Below are positions 24,865 to 34,370 of a stretch of 64,000 bases of DNA, one piece after another (within the stretch, counting starts at the first letter, position 1; every line of letters starts with the position of its first letter). Made by a program: the position numbers and the translations under genes. Under the pieces are notes generated by a model. It was not told the origin of the DNA. It saw nothing but the letters and a program-made list of their open reading frames with translations, and did no database searches. The stretch comes from Actinomycetospora lemnae (GTDB lineage: Bacteria; Actinomycetota; Actinomycetes; Mycobacteriales; Pseudonocardiaceae): the NCBI RefSeq assembly GCF_028737315.1, contig NZ_JAQZAO010000003.1, positions 434,001 to 498,000 on the forward strand, given 5' to 3'.

Positions 24865-25391
24865 TCGAGGGCGTTGGCAAGCGCTGGCAGCTCAAGCGGG
24901 GGAGGACCCTCTGCACGCCACGCCCACCGCAACGTCGCACGCACTCCTTCACACCAACCGGGGCGAGCGGCGAGGTCAGGCCGGCGCTGCTCGAGGTCCT
25001 GCGCCGCGAGGAACTCCTCCTCGATTAGCTCCTCGTAGGCGAGCATCCGCCTCCTCGTCGCGGGCGATCGAACCAATCCACCACCTCGTGGCGTTCGCAC
25101 AGGCGCAGCCGCTAACCAGCGGCAGGTCAGTGCCACTGCTCCGGCATACCAGTCGGTGACGTCCCGGGCTCCGTGCTCAGCGCTACGAGCACTCGCGGCC
25201 CGCCAGAGCGCGACGAAGGTGGATCGTGGCACTCGAATGTTGACGCGCGGGATGCCCGCGATGTCTGACGGTGTCACCTCCACCACCTGAGGGTGACACC
25301 GACCATCAGTCCAGGACCAGCACTTCAGCCCGACCGTCACCGGGCCGACTGTGACTGCGGGGCCGAGGCGCGGGAGAGGGACGATTGTCAC
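24849..25391 (-). CDS. Hypothetical protein typical of actinobacterial elements (180 aa)
   Basis: The start is set at GTG 25391, with AGGTGA about seven bases upstream; the frame is open further but the extra residues look non-coding. The protein has a beta-rich first part (VTVGPVTVGLKCWSW, VNIRVPRSTFVALW) and a helical second part with DWYAGAVALTCRWLA, LAYEELIEEEFLAAQDLEQR and ARPGWCEGVRATLRWAWR. The last two segments form a pattern repeatedly seen in small proteins encoded near relaxase genes of Pseudonocardiales elements. The function is unknown. It is convergent with traA, with a 16-base 3' overlap. Confidence 0.5.
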   Translation of the reverse strand: MTIVPLPRLGPAVTVGPVTVGLKCWSWTDGRCHPQVVEVTPSDIAGIPRVNIRVPRSTFVALWRAASARSAEHGARDVTDWYAGAVALTCRWLAAAPVRTPRGGGLVRSPATRRRMLAYEELIEEEFLAAQDLEQRRPDLAARPGWCEGVRATLRWAWRAEGPPPLELPALANALDHSSD

Positions 25392-25438
25392 CCGCGCGTC
25401 ACCTGAGCTTGTGGGCGCTCCCGTACCCGGGATAGCTC

Positions 25439-25520
25439 GAGATCGCCGATTACAACACCCGCCGCCCACACCGCTCCCTGGCCCGGCGCACCCCGCTCGC
25501 GGCCTACCTCGCCTCACGAT
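25439..25520 (+). pseudogene. Remnant of an IS3/IS481-type transposase C-terminus
   Basis: The plus strand reads EIADYNTRRPHRSLARRTPL followed by AAYLA. This is the end of a DDE integrase-core domain, where W-I-x-x-Y-N-x-x-R-P-H-x-x-L is typical of IS3 and IS481 transposases. Only about 27 codons remain, so the rest was lost. It marks an old insertion or deletion next to the 3' end of the large ATPase gene. Confidence 0.6.
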
Positions 25521-25585
25521 CGACACCACGTACGCCACCGGCCACCCGGCCCGCTCGAGGGAGGAGATCGCCGACGGATCGCCGG

Positions 25586-28500
25586 TCAGGTCAGCGACGA
25601 CTGCCAGGCAGCCAGCAGGCGCGCCTCGACGCTGTACGAGCCGTCGCTGTGGTTGTCGAATACCTGCAGCGCCAGCAGTCGCTCAACGACATCTGCAGCG
25701 GAGCCGTCCGTGTCTGCGGCGACCTGCAAATCGGCCCGGCTGACTCTCTGGTCGTCGACGAGTGCGACGATCGAGGCGTAGGCGCGCGCCAAGCCGGGGT
25801 CGTGGATGAGACCGACACCATCGAGCAGGTCGCTGCGACCGGTCGGGCTGTTGACGTACGCCTCGAGCTCGTCCAGTGCGGTGGGCTCCTGCGCGCCCTC
25901 ACTGTCGGCAAGGGTGGCGGCGTGCTCGACGAGCATCGGCCACCCGCCGGTGAGGTTCCAGAGCCGCTGTAGACGCTCATCGTGGCTGAACATTTGCCGC
26001 GTGATCGTCCAGACCCGCAACGTCTGCTGGTCGTAGCGGTGTAGTGCGACAGCGACGCCGTGCTCAAAGGCGCTGTCCCACAGCTCGGCCTGCTCCGGGC
26101 TGGAGATCAGGACTGCGGCGCGGGTGACGCCCGCGGCGGTCGGTACGTGCGTAAGCGCCAGTTCGAGCGCTTCAAGGCGCGCCGACGCCTGCGGCTGGAC
26201 GCTAGCCAGGTCGTCGATGACGACCCGCCGCCGTCCGGCCCGTCCGATGCGCAGCTCCTCCTCGAATGCGCGCCGGCCGCTGATCGGCGGGATGTCGAAG
26301 TCGCCCGCCTTGCTGGTGACCTCCCGTAGCGCCTCGTCAACGCGGTACAGACCGGTGGCGCGCGATCCGACGACGACGCGGACCTGCGTGCTGTGGTCGC
26401 CGAGGATGTCGTCGAGCTGCGCAGCGGTCAGCGGCGCGCTGCTGCCGTCGGACAGCTGCGGCCGGCTCTCCAGCGCCAGGAACGTCTCGGGCACCGATTC
26501 GGACTCGGCCATGAGCAGCTGCCGCTCAACCTCGGAACGGTTGCCGATCATGTTGAGCACGTTCGGGCTGCGCAGCCGCCACCCGCGCCCGTCGGAGTTC
26601 GGCGCGACGACCCCGAGGCCGTCCATCTCGTTGAGGTAGGCACGGAAGCTTTCGCTGTCGAGCGACTCGAACCCCGCACGCCACCAGCTCAGGCACTCCT
26701 CGCGCAGTTCGGCGTCCTGCAGGCGGGCATCGAAGCCGAATCGAAAGGCATGGTCGGCCAGCACATTGGCGATTACGTTGTACCGGGGGTCCAGGTTAAG
26801 GGTGTCCTGGAACGCCGAGGTGATGTCGGCGCGCAGGTCACGGTTGCGCTCGACCACAGCGACGTCGTCGTCGGTGATCATGTAAGGCGGCTGGTCGACA
26901 GCCAGGCCGTCGCGCCGCTTGGTGTGCAACGCCTCGACCAGCCGATGGCCGAACATTTGCAGCAGGAACGGCTGGTAAGAGCAGTAGCCCAGAACTCGGT
27001 TGACGAGGTTGTCGTCGGCGAACTCGTAGCCGAGCACACCCAGCGGCTCGGTCAACAGGTCGGCGGCGAATTGCGGGCGCAACGGCCCGATGACGGTGGG
27101 CCGCTGCGCGAGGTGGCTGAACGGACCGTTGCGGGCGCTCTTGGCGTACCGCTGCACCGAGTGAAGACCGGCGAACACGACCTTGACGTTGTTGTCGGTC
27201 ACCACTCCGATGTCGCGCAACCGCTTGGTGTCTAGGAAGGCCGGTGCGTCGGCCTCGAAGAACTGGTCAGACTCGTCGAGCAGGATGAGTAGTCGGTTGC
27301 GACTGTCCTCATTGCGCCAATCGAGCATCCCGGCGCGGACCTGATCGTAGACGTCGCCGCTTTTCTTGGCCTTTCCTGTCGGGGTCGGCAACACCTCTCG
27401 CTTGATTAGCTCGTTGCGCAGCCCGACCCACAGGGCGTCCTTGCTGAACGCGGCACCGGCAGCGACCGAATCCAGGCTCAAGTAGATCGCGATGCGCTGC
27501 CCGGGCTCGGCGGAGGACTCGAACTTTTCAGCGGCGTAGCGCAGCAGCGCGGACTTGCCCAGGCCGCGACCGCCGTAGAGCACCTGCGTGCCGTCGGGGT
27601 CGATGACCTGCACACGCTCGAGGTCGCGCCCGTAAAACATCTCCTCGGCGACCGCGCCGCGCTTCATCCGGATGTAGGGGTTGACGGCCGCGAACGGCAT
27701 GAGGATCGACATGGCCACGCCGAGCTGACGGTTGCCACGGGCGGCGAGGTAGGCCAGTGCGGCGTCGTCGAGGATCGCAACGGGACCGCCGGTGCGCTCG
27801 ACGCGGGTAGCAAACTTTGCCCGCGCAGCGGCGCTCATAGTGCCGAAGTGGGCGATGAGAAGGCTGTCGCCGGACTGGTCGTGGTCGGCGTAGGTCATCA
27901 GCACGTCCTCGGTGGGCTGACCCCACACGAGCAGGACGCGCAGTCGTCCGCCGAGTCTGCTGCCGAACGCTGGGATCTGCGCGTCCCTGTTGGGCCGGAC
28001 GTCGGTGATCTCAATGAACCGGCGCTCGCCGCTCTTGGGCATGTCTTCCAGGCGCCGAATCTTGGAGCACTCGTAGCCCATCAGGCGGATCGCCGGCAGC
28101 AGCAGGTCGCGCTCGGTCAAGCTGCGCCGGCTGGCAACCGGCGCGGTCGCGGCTTGACGCCAGGCGCCGAGTGCCTCGCCGACCTGCTCGGCGGCGTCGG
28201 GCGACAGATGGCTGTAGTCGAGCACGTTGCTGCCGGCGTAGCTCATTTGCTCGCGGACGGCTGTGACCAGCTCGGTGGTGACGCCCATGGGCAGCGCGTC
28301 TGGGATGGCGGGGAAGAACGCACGCAGGTCGCGCCGACTGTGGTCAGTACGAGGCACGGGCTCGCCGACGTCCTGGAAGTACAGCAGCTCCTCGGCGGTG
28401 AGCAGGTCGCCCTTCTCAATCGGATCGCTGATGCGAGCCCGCTCCTCGTCGTCGATATCCAGCGCGGCGAGTCGGTCGCGCAGGCGCTGCGCGGCCTGCT

Positions 28501-31500
28501 CGCGGTAATCCGGCAGCAGTTTGCTGATCCTGGCGAGGATGGCGCGGACCTGGCCGAGGTCGCCGCGAGTCGGGTTAGCGCTGGCCAGCAGCGCGGTGAG
28601 CTCACTGTCTGCCTCCTCGGTGACGACGTTGCTGCGACGGGCGCGACGCAGGTCGGCGTCAAGAGTGTTGCGTTCGGCGACTACCTCGGCGCGGCTGCGT
28701 TCCAGCGCCGTGTTGTAGCGGCTGCGGGCGTCATCGCCGAGGGCATCGTCGGTCAAGACGCCGGCGGCCTGCATCTCCAGCAGGTACTCCGCGGCGGGGT
28801 AGTTCTCACGCTGCAGTTGCAGCGCGAACGCTTCGATCCAGTCGCGATGAACGGCGCTGATGAGCGGGGGAAGTGGGTCGGTGTTGCGCAGCTCAAGGGT
28901 GCCTGCATCGGTGACGACGACGTCATCGACCTTAAGCAGCTCAAGGTCCAGCGCGACCGTGACGCGTGGCTCGCCAGCCTGCAGCGGGTCGTCACTATCG
29001 AGCATAGCGAAGGTTTGCCGCAGGCTGGTGTGTGCGGCCTGGGCGGCGGCGACCAGCAGCGGGTCGGCGGTCTGGGTCTGCGTCAGCAGGGCGGCCAGGG
29101 CGGCGTCACGCTGGGCTAGAACCGCGCGGCGCATGTCAGCGACCTCGCCGGTGGTCCATTCGTCGCGTCCGGTGCGGCTGCGGGTCAGAGCGCTGGTCAA
29201 CTCGATCCAGCTGCGGACGGGCCGGAGCGTCTCGAGGATCAGCGCGTGCAGGTCCTGTCGTCCAGATCCTTCGATTGGCTTACCACTGTGCCCGCGGAAG
29301 TAGACGTCGGACTCGTCGATCTGCCGCTCGCGGACCGCGGCGTCGGATAGGTGCTGAACCCCGGTCTGCACCTCGACGAGCCGGTCAGCGTCGTTTGAGA
29401 CGACAATCTCGAGCAGCCGCCCCAAAGTGCCGTTTTTCTCGAGCCAGCGCTTGGCGATGTCGGTGCACCGCTTGAACCGCAGCGTCCGGGGCCGTCCGGA
29501 TACTCGGGCTTGTTCAATAATGAGCTGCAGATCCCGCTCAGCGTCGCTGACGTCGGCCAAAACGTTGAGGGCTGGAGTGGCGTTCAAGACGCCGCGCAGC
29601 GCGCGCCTGCCGATCTCATCGGCGATGTTCGCCAGGTGCGGGTCGAGCCGGCTGCTGAATTCGCCGAGCAGCGCGCCAGCTGCGGGCTCGCCAGTTATGA
29701 GCGCGACGCGCACGAGGCTGCTAACGGCGATGAGCAGACTTACGTTGTCCTGGGCGACCTGGTTGCTGTCCAGATCGGCCAGCTCCTGGCGCAGCATCGC
29801 GCCGCAGGGTCCGGTGTCGGTACGGACGGCTCGGGCCAAACCGGCCACTCGGAAGGCGCGGATGCGGGTGTCGCTCCACCCGGCTCGGGCGGCCAAATGG
29901 GACGCCAACCCGTAGCGGCAGGTGGACAGCAGCTCGGCGACGGACTGCTCGACGTCACCAAGGGTGGGCGCGTGCTGCTCGGTGCTTCTTCGACCGGCGT
30001 CTGTCCGATCTGCGCTGCGCTCGGTAGTAGTGCGAGGGGTGGTCGATGCACTGGCGCCGCCCAGGTCGATTCGCGTCGGGACGGTCCTGGTCCGCGCGCT
30101 GCCCGTGGTCGTGACCGGCTTGGGTTTCCGAGATGTCGCGGGCGTAGCGGTGCCAGCGGCTTCCAGGACCTGGGCAGTTGGGTCAGTTGCCGTTAGCGGT
30201 GCGTCGTGGGCTGGCCGCTGGTCAGGCTGAGGACGGGTCGGCGCGGCGGCTGTCTGGCTGGGCTTCGTGGCTTCGGGCGGCACGCTGACGTCGGTAGCGT
30301 CGGCGGCGGGGGCCTGCTGCGCGAGCGCACCGGCTGCGGATTCGGGCGGCGGTGCGGCTGCGATAGCCGTCGGCTTCTGCGCGGCAGGCGGCTGAGAGTC
30401 CTGCCCGGTTGGCGTAGCTGTGCCGGTGGGCGCTTCGAGAGTCAGCTGGCTTGCGAGCATGCTGAGGACGGCGAGAGCAGGCAGCGAAGCCACCGCTCCG
30501 CTGACGCGGGCCTGCAGCTCCAGGCGGGTCTCCGGCGCGGCTTGCGGATCGCGGACGAGCTCGACCAGCGCGGCGATCGCGAGCGCCAGCGCGCGCTGAG
30601 CGTCGGTCCAGTCGTGCGCTGCCAGCAGCTCTACGGAAAGCGACCTCAGCTGCGCGACGTGCTCGGAGATGCCAGGGGCGTCGCTGGTGATACGGGCTGT
30701 TGCGGCGATGCTCAGGCGCAGCGGCGCGTCGGCGTCCCGTCTGGCGCGCACCGCGAGCATCCGCGCGATCTCGTCCAGCGTCGGCCGCACGTCGGACTCG
30801 GCGCGGGGGTCCTCCTCTCCTGCCTCCTGGACCGCGGAGCAGGCGTGGCTATAGGTGCTCTGGGCGGAGCGCACGGCAAAGACGTCGGCGTCGGCGGGTC
30901 CACGGCCCGCCCGCAGGTCGGCCAGGATGTGCTCGGCGGAGATTACGGCCAACGCGAAGCACTCGCGGGCAGCGTGCAGGGCCTGTTCGGTGTCGGCCGG
31001 AGATTCCGGAGATTCCGGAGATGCCGCAGGTGAGGTTTGTGGGTCTGCGGGGACGATGGTCACGGGCATGCTGTCCGGGGTAGTGCGGGAGTCGGGCAGC
31101 AGGATGCTCCTGCCTTCTGGCGCTGTGGCCGGCTGACTGGGCGAACCGGAGGGGGCGACGGGCCGGTCGTCGGGCATGTTGTCGCGGTCCTCGCGGACGG
31201 TGTCGCGGTCGGCGGAGTGGGCGATGACGTTCTCGGCTGCGGTGCGAATTCTCGCGGTGGCGAGGGTGTCGGCTGCGCCGTGAACGAACCAGGGCCGTTC
31301 GACCGCCCACCTCCACACGCGGGCCGACATCTCGCTCTGGGCGACGTCGGACCACAACGCCAGGCGCAGCAGGGCGGGCGTCCAGCGGCTCTCAAGCTCG
31401 TCGTCGATCTGGTCTAAGCTGCGATCATCTGGTCCGCCGGCGTCAGCCAGGGATCGCGCACCAAGGGTGCGCAGGCCGTCGTAGAGCGTCCCGGCGGTCA

Positions 31501-31840
31501 GATGGAACGCCGCGTGCCGAGCGGTGGCTTCGTCGGCGCGCTGCAGCCTGCCAACGACGTCGCGGCACAGCCCCTGCGACAGCGTCTTGGGAGTCAGATG
31601 GATGCCGAGCGGCTCGAGAGCGTGCTGCCGGGCGCGGATCGGAAGGGCTGACAGGGCGTTGAGGACGTCTCGGGTGGTCAGCTCCTCGACGACGTAGCTA
31701 ATAGGTCGGTCGACCGTGTTTAGCACCTCGGCCAGCTGCTCGAGCGCGGTGCGCAGCTCGTCGTTGATGTCGCGAGTGAGCGGCCAAACGATGTAGCTGG
31801 CGTATGCATCGTCGCGGCAGCCTGATCGGGTGCGTGCCAT
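25586..31840 (-). CDS. Giant STAND-like P-loop ATPase (2084 aa), candidate defence sensor
   Basis: ATG 31840 is preceded by GAGGAG five bases upstream. Residues 1-1370 are mostly helical, with a Pro/Ala/Thr-rich linker around 420-560. An intact NTPase follows: Walker A LYGGRGLGKSALLRYAAE at about 1428, Walker B NRLLILLDESDQFF at about 1521, then VVFAGLHSVQRYAKS and RPTVIGPLRPQFAADLLTEP. A winged-helix-like part follows (YNVIANVLADHAFRFGFD, YLNEMDGLGVVAPNSDGRG). Near 1823 a second, degenerate NTPase-like unit begins: VVVGSRATGLYRVDEAL lacks the GKS, while RRVVIDDLAS resembles Walker B. This order resembles STAND/AAA sensor ATPases. No nuclease, TIR or protease effector is evident in the protein. 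It is the third cistron after the helicase fusion and the 786-residue protein. I match it to no named system. Confidence 0.6.
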   Translation of the reverse strand: MARTRSGCRDDAYASYIVWPLTRDINDELRTALEQLAEVLNTVDRPISYVVEELTTRDVLNALSALPIRARQHALEPLGIHLTPKTLSQGLCRDVVGRLQRADEATARHAAFHLTAGTLYDGLRTLGARSLADAGGPDDRSLDQIDDELESRWTPALLRLALWSDVAQSEMSARVWRWAVERPWFVHGAADTLATARIRTAAENVIAHSADRDTVREDRDNMPDDRPVAPSGSPSQPATAPEGRSILLPDSRTTPDSMPVTIVPADPQTSPAASPESPESPADTEQALHAARECFALAVISAEHILADLRAGRGPADADVFAVRSAQSTYSHACSAVQEAGEEDPRAESDVRPTLDEIARMLAVRARRDADAPLRLSIAATARITSDAPGISEHVAQLRSLSVELLAAHDWTDAQRALALAIAALVELVRDPQAAPETRLELQARVSGAVASLPALAVLSMLASQLTLEAPTGTATPTGQDSQPPAAQKPTAIAAAPPPESAAGALAQQAPAADATDVSVPPEATKPSQTAAAPTRPQPDQRPAHDAPLTATDPTAQVLEAAGTATPATSRKPKPVTTTGSARTRTVPTRIDLGGASASTTPRTTTERSADRTDAGRRSTEQHAPTLGDVEQSVAELLSTCRYGLASHLAARAGWSDTRIRAFRVAGLARAVRTDTGPCGAMLRQELADLDSNQVAQDNVSLLIAVSSLVRVALITGEPAAGALLGEFSSRLDPHLANIADEIGRRALRGVLNATPALNVLADVSDAERDLQLIIEQARVSGRPRTLRFKRCTDIAKRWLEKNGTLGRLLEIVVSNDADRLVEVQTGVQHLSDAAVRERQIDESDVYFRGHSGKPIEGSGRQDLHALILETLRPVRSWIELTSALTRSRTGRDEWTTGEVADMRRAVLAQRDAALAALLTQTQTADPLLVAAAQAAHTSLRQTFAMLDSDDPLQAGEPRVTVALDLELLKVDDVVVTDAGTLELRNTDPLPPLISAVHRDWIEAFALQLQRENYPAAEYLLEMQAAGVLTDDALGDDARSRYNTALERSRAEVVAERNTLDADLRRARRSNVVTEEADSELTALLASANPTRGDLGQVRAILARISKLLPDYREQAAQRLRDRLAALDIDDEERARISDPIEKGDLLTAEELLYFQDVGEPVPRTDHSRRDLRAFFPAIPDALPMGVTTELVTAVREQMSYAGSNVLDYSHLSPDAAEQVGEALGAWRQAATAPVASRRSLTERDLLLPAIRLMGYECSKIRRLEDMPKSGERRFIEITDVRPNRDAQIPAFGSRLGGRLRVLLVWGQPTEDVLMTYADHDQSGDSLLIAHFGTMSAAARAKFATRVERTGGPVAILDDAALAYLAARGNRQLGVAMSILMPFAAVNPYIRMKRGAVAEEMFYGRDLERVQVIDPDGTQVLYGGRGLGKSALLRYAAEKFESSAEPGQRIAIYLSLDSVAAGAAFSKDALWVGLRNELIKREVLPTPTGKAKKSGDVYDQVRAGMLDWRNEDSRNRLLILLDESDQFFEADAPAFLDTKRLRDIGVVTDNNVKVVFAGLHSVQRYAKSARNGPFSHLAQRPTVIGPLRPQFAADLLTEPLGVLGYEFADDNLVNRVLGYCSYQPFLLQMFGHRLVEALHTKRRDGLAVDQPPYMITDDDVAVVERNRDLRADITSAFQDTLNLDPRYNVIANVLADHAFRFGFDARLQDAELREECLSWWRAGFESLDSESFRAYLNEMDGLGVVAPNSDGRGWRLRSPNVLNMIGNRSEVERQLLMAESESVPETFLALESRPQLSDGSSAPLTAAQLDDILGDHSTQVRVVVGSRATGLYRVDEALREVTSKAGDFDIPPISGRRAFEEELRIGRAGRRRVVIDDLASVQPQASARLEALELALTHVPTAAGVTRAAVLISSPEQAELWDSAFEHGVAVALHRYDQQTLRVWTITRQMFSHDERLQRLWNLTGGWPMLVEHAATLADSEGAQEPTALDELEAYVNSPTGRSDLLDGVGLIHDPGLARAYASIVALVDDQRVSRADLQVAADTDGSAADVVERLLALQVFDNHSDGSYSVEARLLAAWQSSLT

Positions 31841-32009
31841 GGAACTCCTCGGTGGGTTCCCGCGGGCAGTGGGTGAGCGGGAAGTCGGGTGTCGGCTGTC
31901 GGCGAGCGGCAACCATCTCGCACGCGTGTGGCAGCTCGCGGTCAACTTGGCATTCTGTCCCGGCCGCAGGCCCACGGTCGCGGTCGCATGTTTCAGCTCG
32001 CGTCGGGAC

Positions 32010-34370
32010 TCAGCTCCCGCGCTCGTGCGGGCGTACGAACGTCCATCCCTCGGGCAGCTCGGCCGGACCGGCCAGCTCGTGCCGCGCCCGGTACTCGCGG
32101 TAGTTGGCGCGGGCGTCCGGGCTGGCGCTTTGCCCTAGGTGGTCGATGCGGCGCAGGAAACCGGTGACGACGTGCGTGCTGAGGAAACGTGCGTCTAGCC
32201 GTTGGAACCGGCGCGGTCGCGGCGGTCCGTTCACTACGCTGGGTGTGTAGCAGAGCAGCGGCACGATCGGCTGTCCGGCGACGGCCGGGAACGCGATTCC
32301 ATCGGAGGTACGCGAGCCGGTGTCCTGGGTGAGCGCCTCGCGTTCTAGTAGCTGCGCGACGGCTGCGTCTAGGGCCTGTTCTGTCTGCTCGCTGCTGCTG
32401 CCGTACACCTCTTGGGTTAGCTGATCACGTGCCAGGCGAGCAACGCCGTCAGGATCGATTAGGCCGAGGCGTCGGACGGCGCGAAGAATGCGCTGCGCCA
32501 GGGTGGCGCTGCTGCTGCTGCCAGTCCGGTCGAGGGCGTCCCGGGTGACGATGCGTGGGTCGTAACGGTGTTCGATCTCGAGTTCGTCGTCGATGGTGAC
32601 TGGCATATCCAGCAGCGTGCTGGTGATCCGCAGCGTGTGGGTGTTGCGGGGCCAGGTGACGGTGAGCAGAATTCCGGGGAAGTAGTCCATCGGCCAGGAC
32701 ACGCCGGTCAGCACCGCGGGGGGCCTGTGCAGGTCGGCGGTGGCCATCTGGGTCGCGTCGGTGACGTCGAGCTGGTACCCGTCGTGGTGAAGCAGCAGGC
32801 GCATGCGGGTGCCGTCGCGCCGGTCGCTAATCAATACGTCTGCGGCCGGTCGCGGCAGCGTGAGCAGCCCGGCGTCGATGTGTGCGGCGCGTAGCGCGAC
32901 GGCCCAGCTGATCTGTGAGTCGCTGATGTCGAGCTCGTCGTCGGCGTACCCATCTTCCGGTTCCGGTTCCGGTTCCGGTTCCGGTTCCGGTTCCGCCGGT
33001 TCCGGTTCCGGCTCGGTCTCGGCAGTGGGCTCTTCGACAGCGGCAGGCGGTACAGACACGAGCGTCTCGGCCCAGCCGAAGCCGCGGGGCACGGTCGGGT
33101 CGAGCAGCGCATGAGCGCTGCCGGGTGCTTCTGCCCGCCAGATTCCACCCCCTTGCCAGGAGTCGTCCAAGCGCATATGCACCTGGCCGAACAGCAGTCC
33201 GTCCTTGGCATCGTCGCGCAAGTAGTCGGCGAAGATGAGGTTGGCGTGTAGGACGACGACGGCGTATCGGGTCCCGTGCATCGGGGCGGCGGCGCCGTCG
33301 ATGCAGCGCAGCCTCGATCCGAGAGCTGTGTAGGTCACGCGCCGGGCCGCGTCAAGCCGGCGGCTCCGGTCGGGAAGTGCGCTACGCGCGGTAGAGCTCG
33401 CCAGCGACGCGATGTCGTCAGCGCCCAGCGCATCGCAACTGCGTAGCCGGGCGGACAGGCCGGCTCGGGAGACGGCATAGGACTGCCACATGCGGGCGGT
33501 GTCGAGCTCGCGGAGCGCGGCGGTCACGGTCGCGAACAGCCCGTCGAGCGCTGCCTGGTGCTGTTCGGGTTCGGCGTCCTCGGTGAGCAGCAGCGGCAGT
33601 GGCGCAGGGGCGGCGGTGCTGAACAGCAGGTGGTGGCCAGCGCCGAGCAGGTAGTGCCGGTAGAAGCCGGCATCGTCGAGCTCGGCGACTTCGGCGGTGG
33701 CGTAGCGGGAGCCGACGAGTACGTGGCCGAGCTCGTCGAAGCGGCCGCGTCGGGTCAGGCGAGCTAGCTGCGCGGCGGTCGGCGCGAGCCCGAAGACATC
33801 GAGGTCGAGCACGAGCCGCTCTTGCAGAATCGGCTGGCTGTCCAGATCGCTCTGCGCTGGGCCGGTCACGCCGGCGGGTGCGCCGGAAAGCCAGGACGGC
33901 ACGGCGCCGTCGTCCCCGAGCTCGGAATGGGCGCCCTCCTTGTAGACGACTTCTGCCCAGATGGGGTCGCCGCCCGACGCCACATTGATTAGAGCCCCAA
34001 CGGGCAGCGCGTCGATCGTCTGGCCGAGCGCGATGGTTGGGAAGCTGGCCGGGTCCACAGCAGCCCCGGCGTAGCCGGTGGTCAGGTCATACCCGAAGTA
34101 GCAGGCGTTGAAGGCGACGTTGACGTGGACCGGGGTGTTGCGGGCGGCGACGAGCGCCCCGAGATAGCGGCGCAGCGCCTGCATCTGGCTGGCCGGGACG
34201 TATTCAGGTCCCAGCGTCATCGCCGGGGTCAGCAGCGGGGGGTCGGCGTACGGGCGCCATGGGCGGGCGGCGGCCGAGCGCGTCGGTTCGGGAGCGGTCG
34301 GTGCGACCTGCCGCTGCGCGCCCGCGTCCGGGCGGCTGGTGGTGCTGTTAGGCGGGACGGTGGTGGTCAC
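32010..34370 (-). CDS. Unknown protein (786 aa) between the helicase fusion and the STAND-like ATPase
   Basis: GTG 34370 overlaps the stop of the RecQ-type gene as GTGA, so the two are translationally coupled. The N-terminus is a disordered Pro/Thr/Arg tail. Residues about 60-290 look globular (VPASQMQALRRYLGALVAAR, NVAFNACYFGYDLTTGYAGA, LPVGALINVASGGDPIWAEV). A Glu-Pro repeat at about residues 455-475, encoded by a (TTCCGG)n tract on the plus strand, separates it from a beta-rich C-terminal part (VLISDRRDGTRMRLLLHHDG, WPMDYFPGILLTVTWPRNTH). No catalytic motif, membrane helix or known domain is recognised. An adaptor between the helicase and the ATPase is a reasonable guess from position only. 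Confidence 0.6.
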   Translation of the reverse strand: MTTTVPPNSTTSRPDAGAQRQVAPTAPEPTRSAAARPWRPYADPPLLTPAMTLGPEYVPASQMQALRRYLGALVAARNTPVHVNVAFNACYFGYDLTTGYAGAAVDPASFPTIALGQTIDALPVGALINVASGGDPIWAEVVYKEGAHSELGDDGAVPSWLSGAPAGVTGPAQSDLDSQPILQERLVLDLDVFGLAPTAAQLARLTRRGRFDELGHVLVGSRYATAEVAELDDAGFYRHYLLGAGHHLLFSTAAPAPLPLLLTEDAEPEQHQAALDGLFATVTAALRELDTARMWQSYAVSRAGLSARLRSCDALGADDIASLASSTARSALPDRSRRLDAARRVTYTALGSRLRCIDGAAAPMHGTRYAVVVLHANLIFADYLRDDAKDGLLFGQVHMRLDDSWQGGGIWRAEAPGSAHALLDPTVPRGFGWAETLVSVPPAAVEEPTAETEPEPEPAEPEPEPEPEPEPEDGYADDELDISDSQISWAVALRAAHIDAGLLTLPRPAADVLISDRRDGTRMRLLLHHDGYQLDVTDATQMATADLHRPPAVLTGVSWPMDYFPGILLTVTWPRNTHTLRITSTLLDMPVTIDDELEIEHRYDPRIVTRDALDRTGSSSSATLAQRILRAVRRLGLIDPDGVARLARDQLTQEVYGSSSEQTEQALDAAVAQLLEREALTQDTGSRTSDGIAFPAVAGQPIVPLLCYTPSVVNGPPRPRRFQRLDARFLSTHVVTGFLRRIDHLGQSASPDARANYREYRARHELAGPAELPEGWTFVRPHERGS
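32955..33011. repeat. Hexanucleotide tandem repeat (TTCCGG)6 then interrupted (TTCCGG)2
   Basis: Six perfect copies span 32955-32990, then a nine-base interruption, then two more copies. On the minus strand it encodes alternating Glu-Pro. Slippage would change linker length in steps of two residues without a frameshift. Confidence 0.9.

Noticed and set aside
32955-33011. Short direct repeats as a possible CRISPR array
   Set aside because: The unit is six bases without spacers and lies in a coding frame as Glu-Pro repeats. No CRISPR array is seen anywhere in the window.
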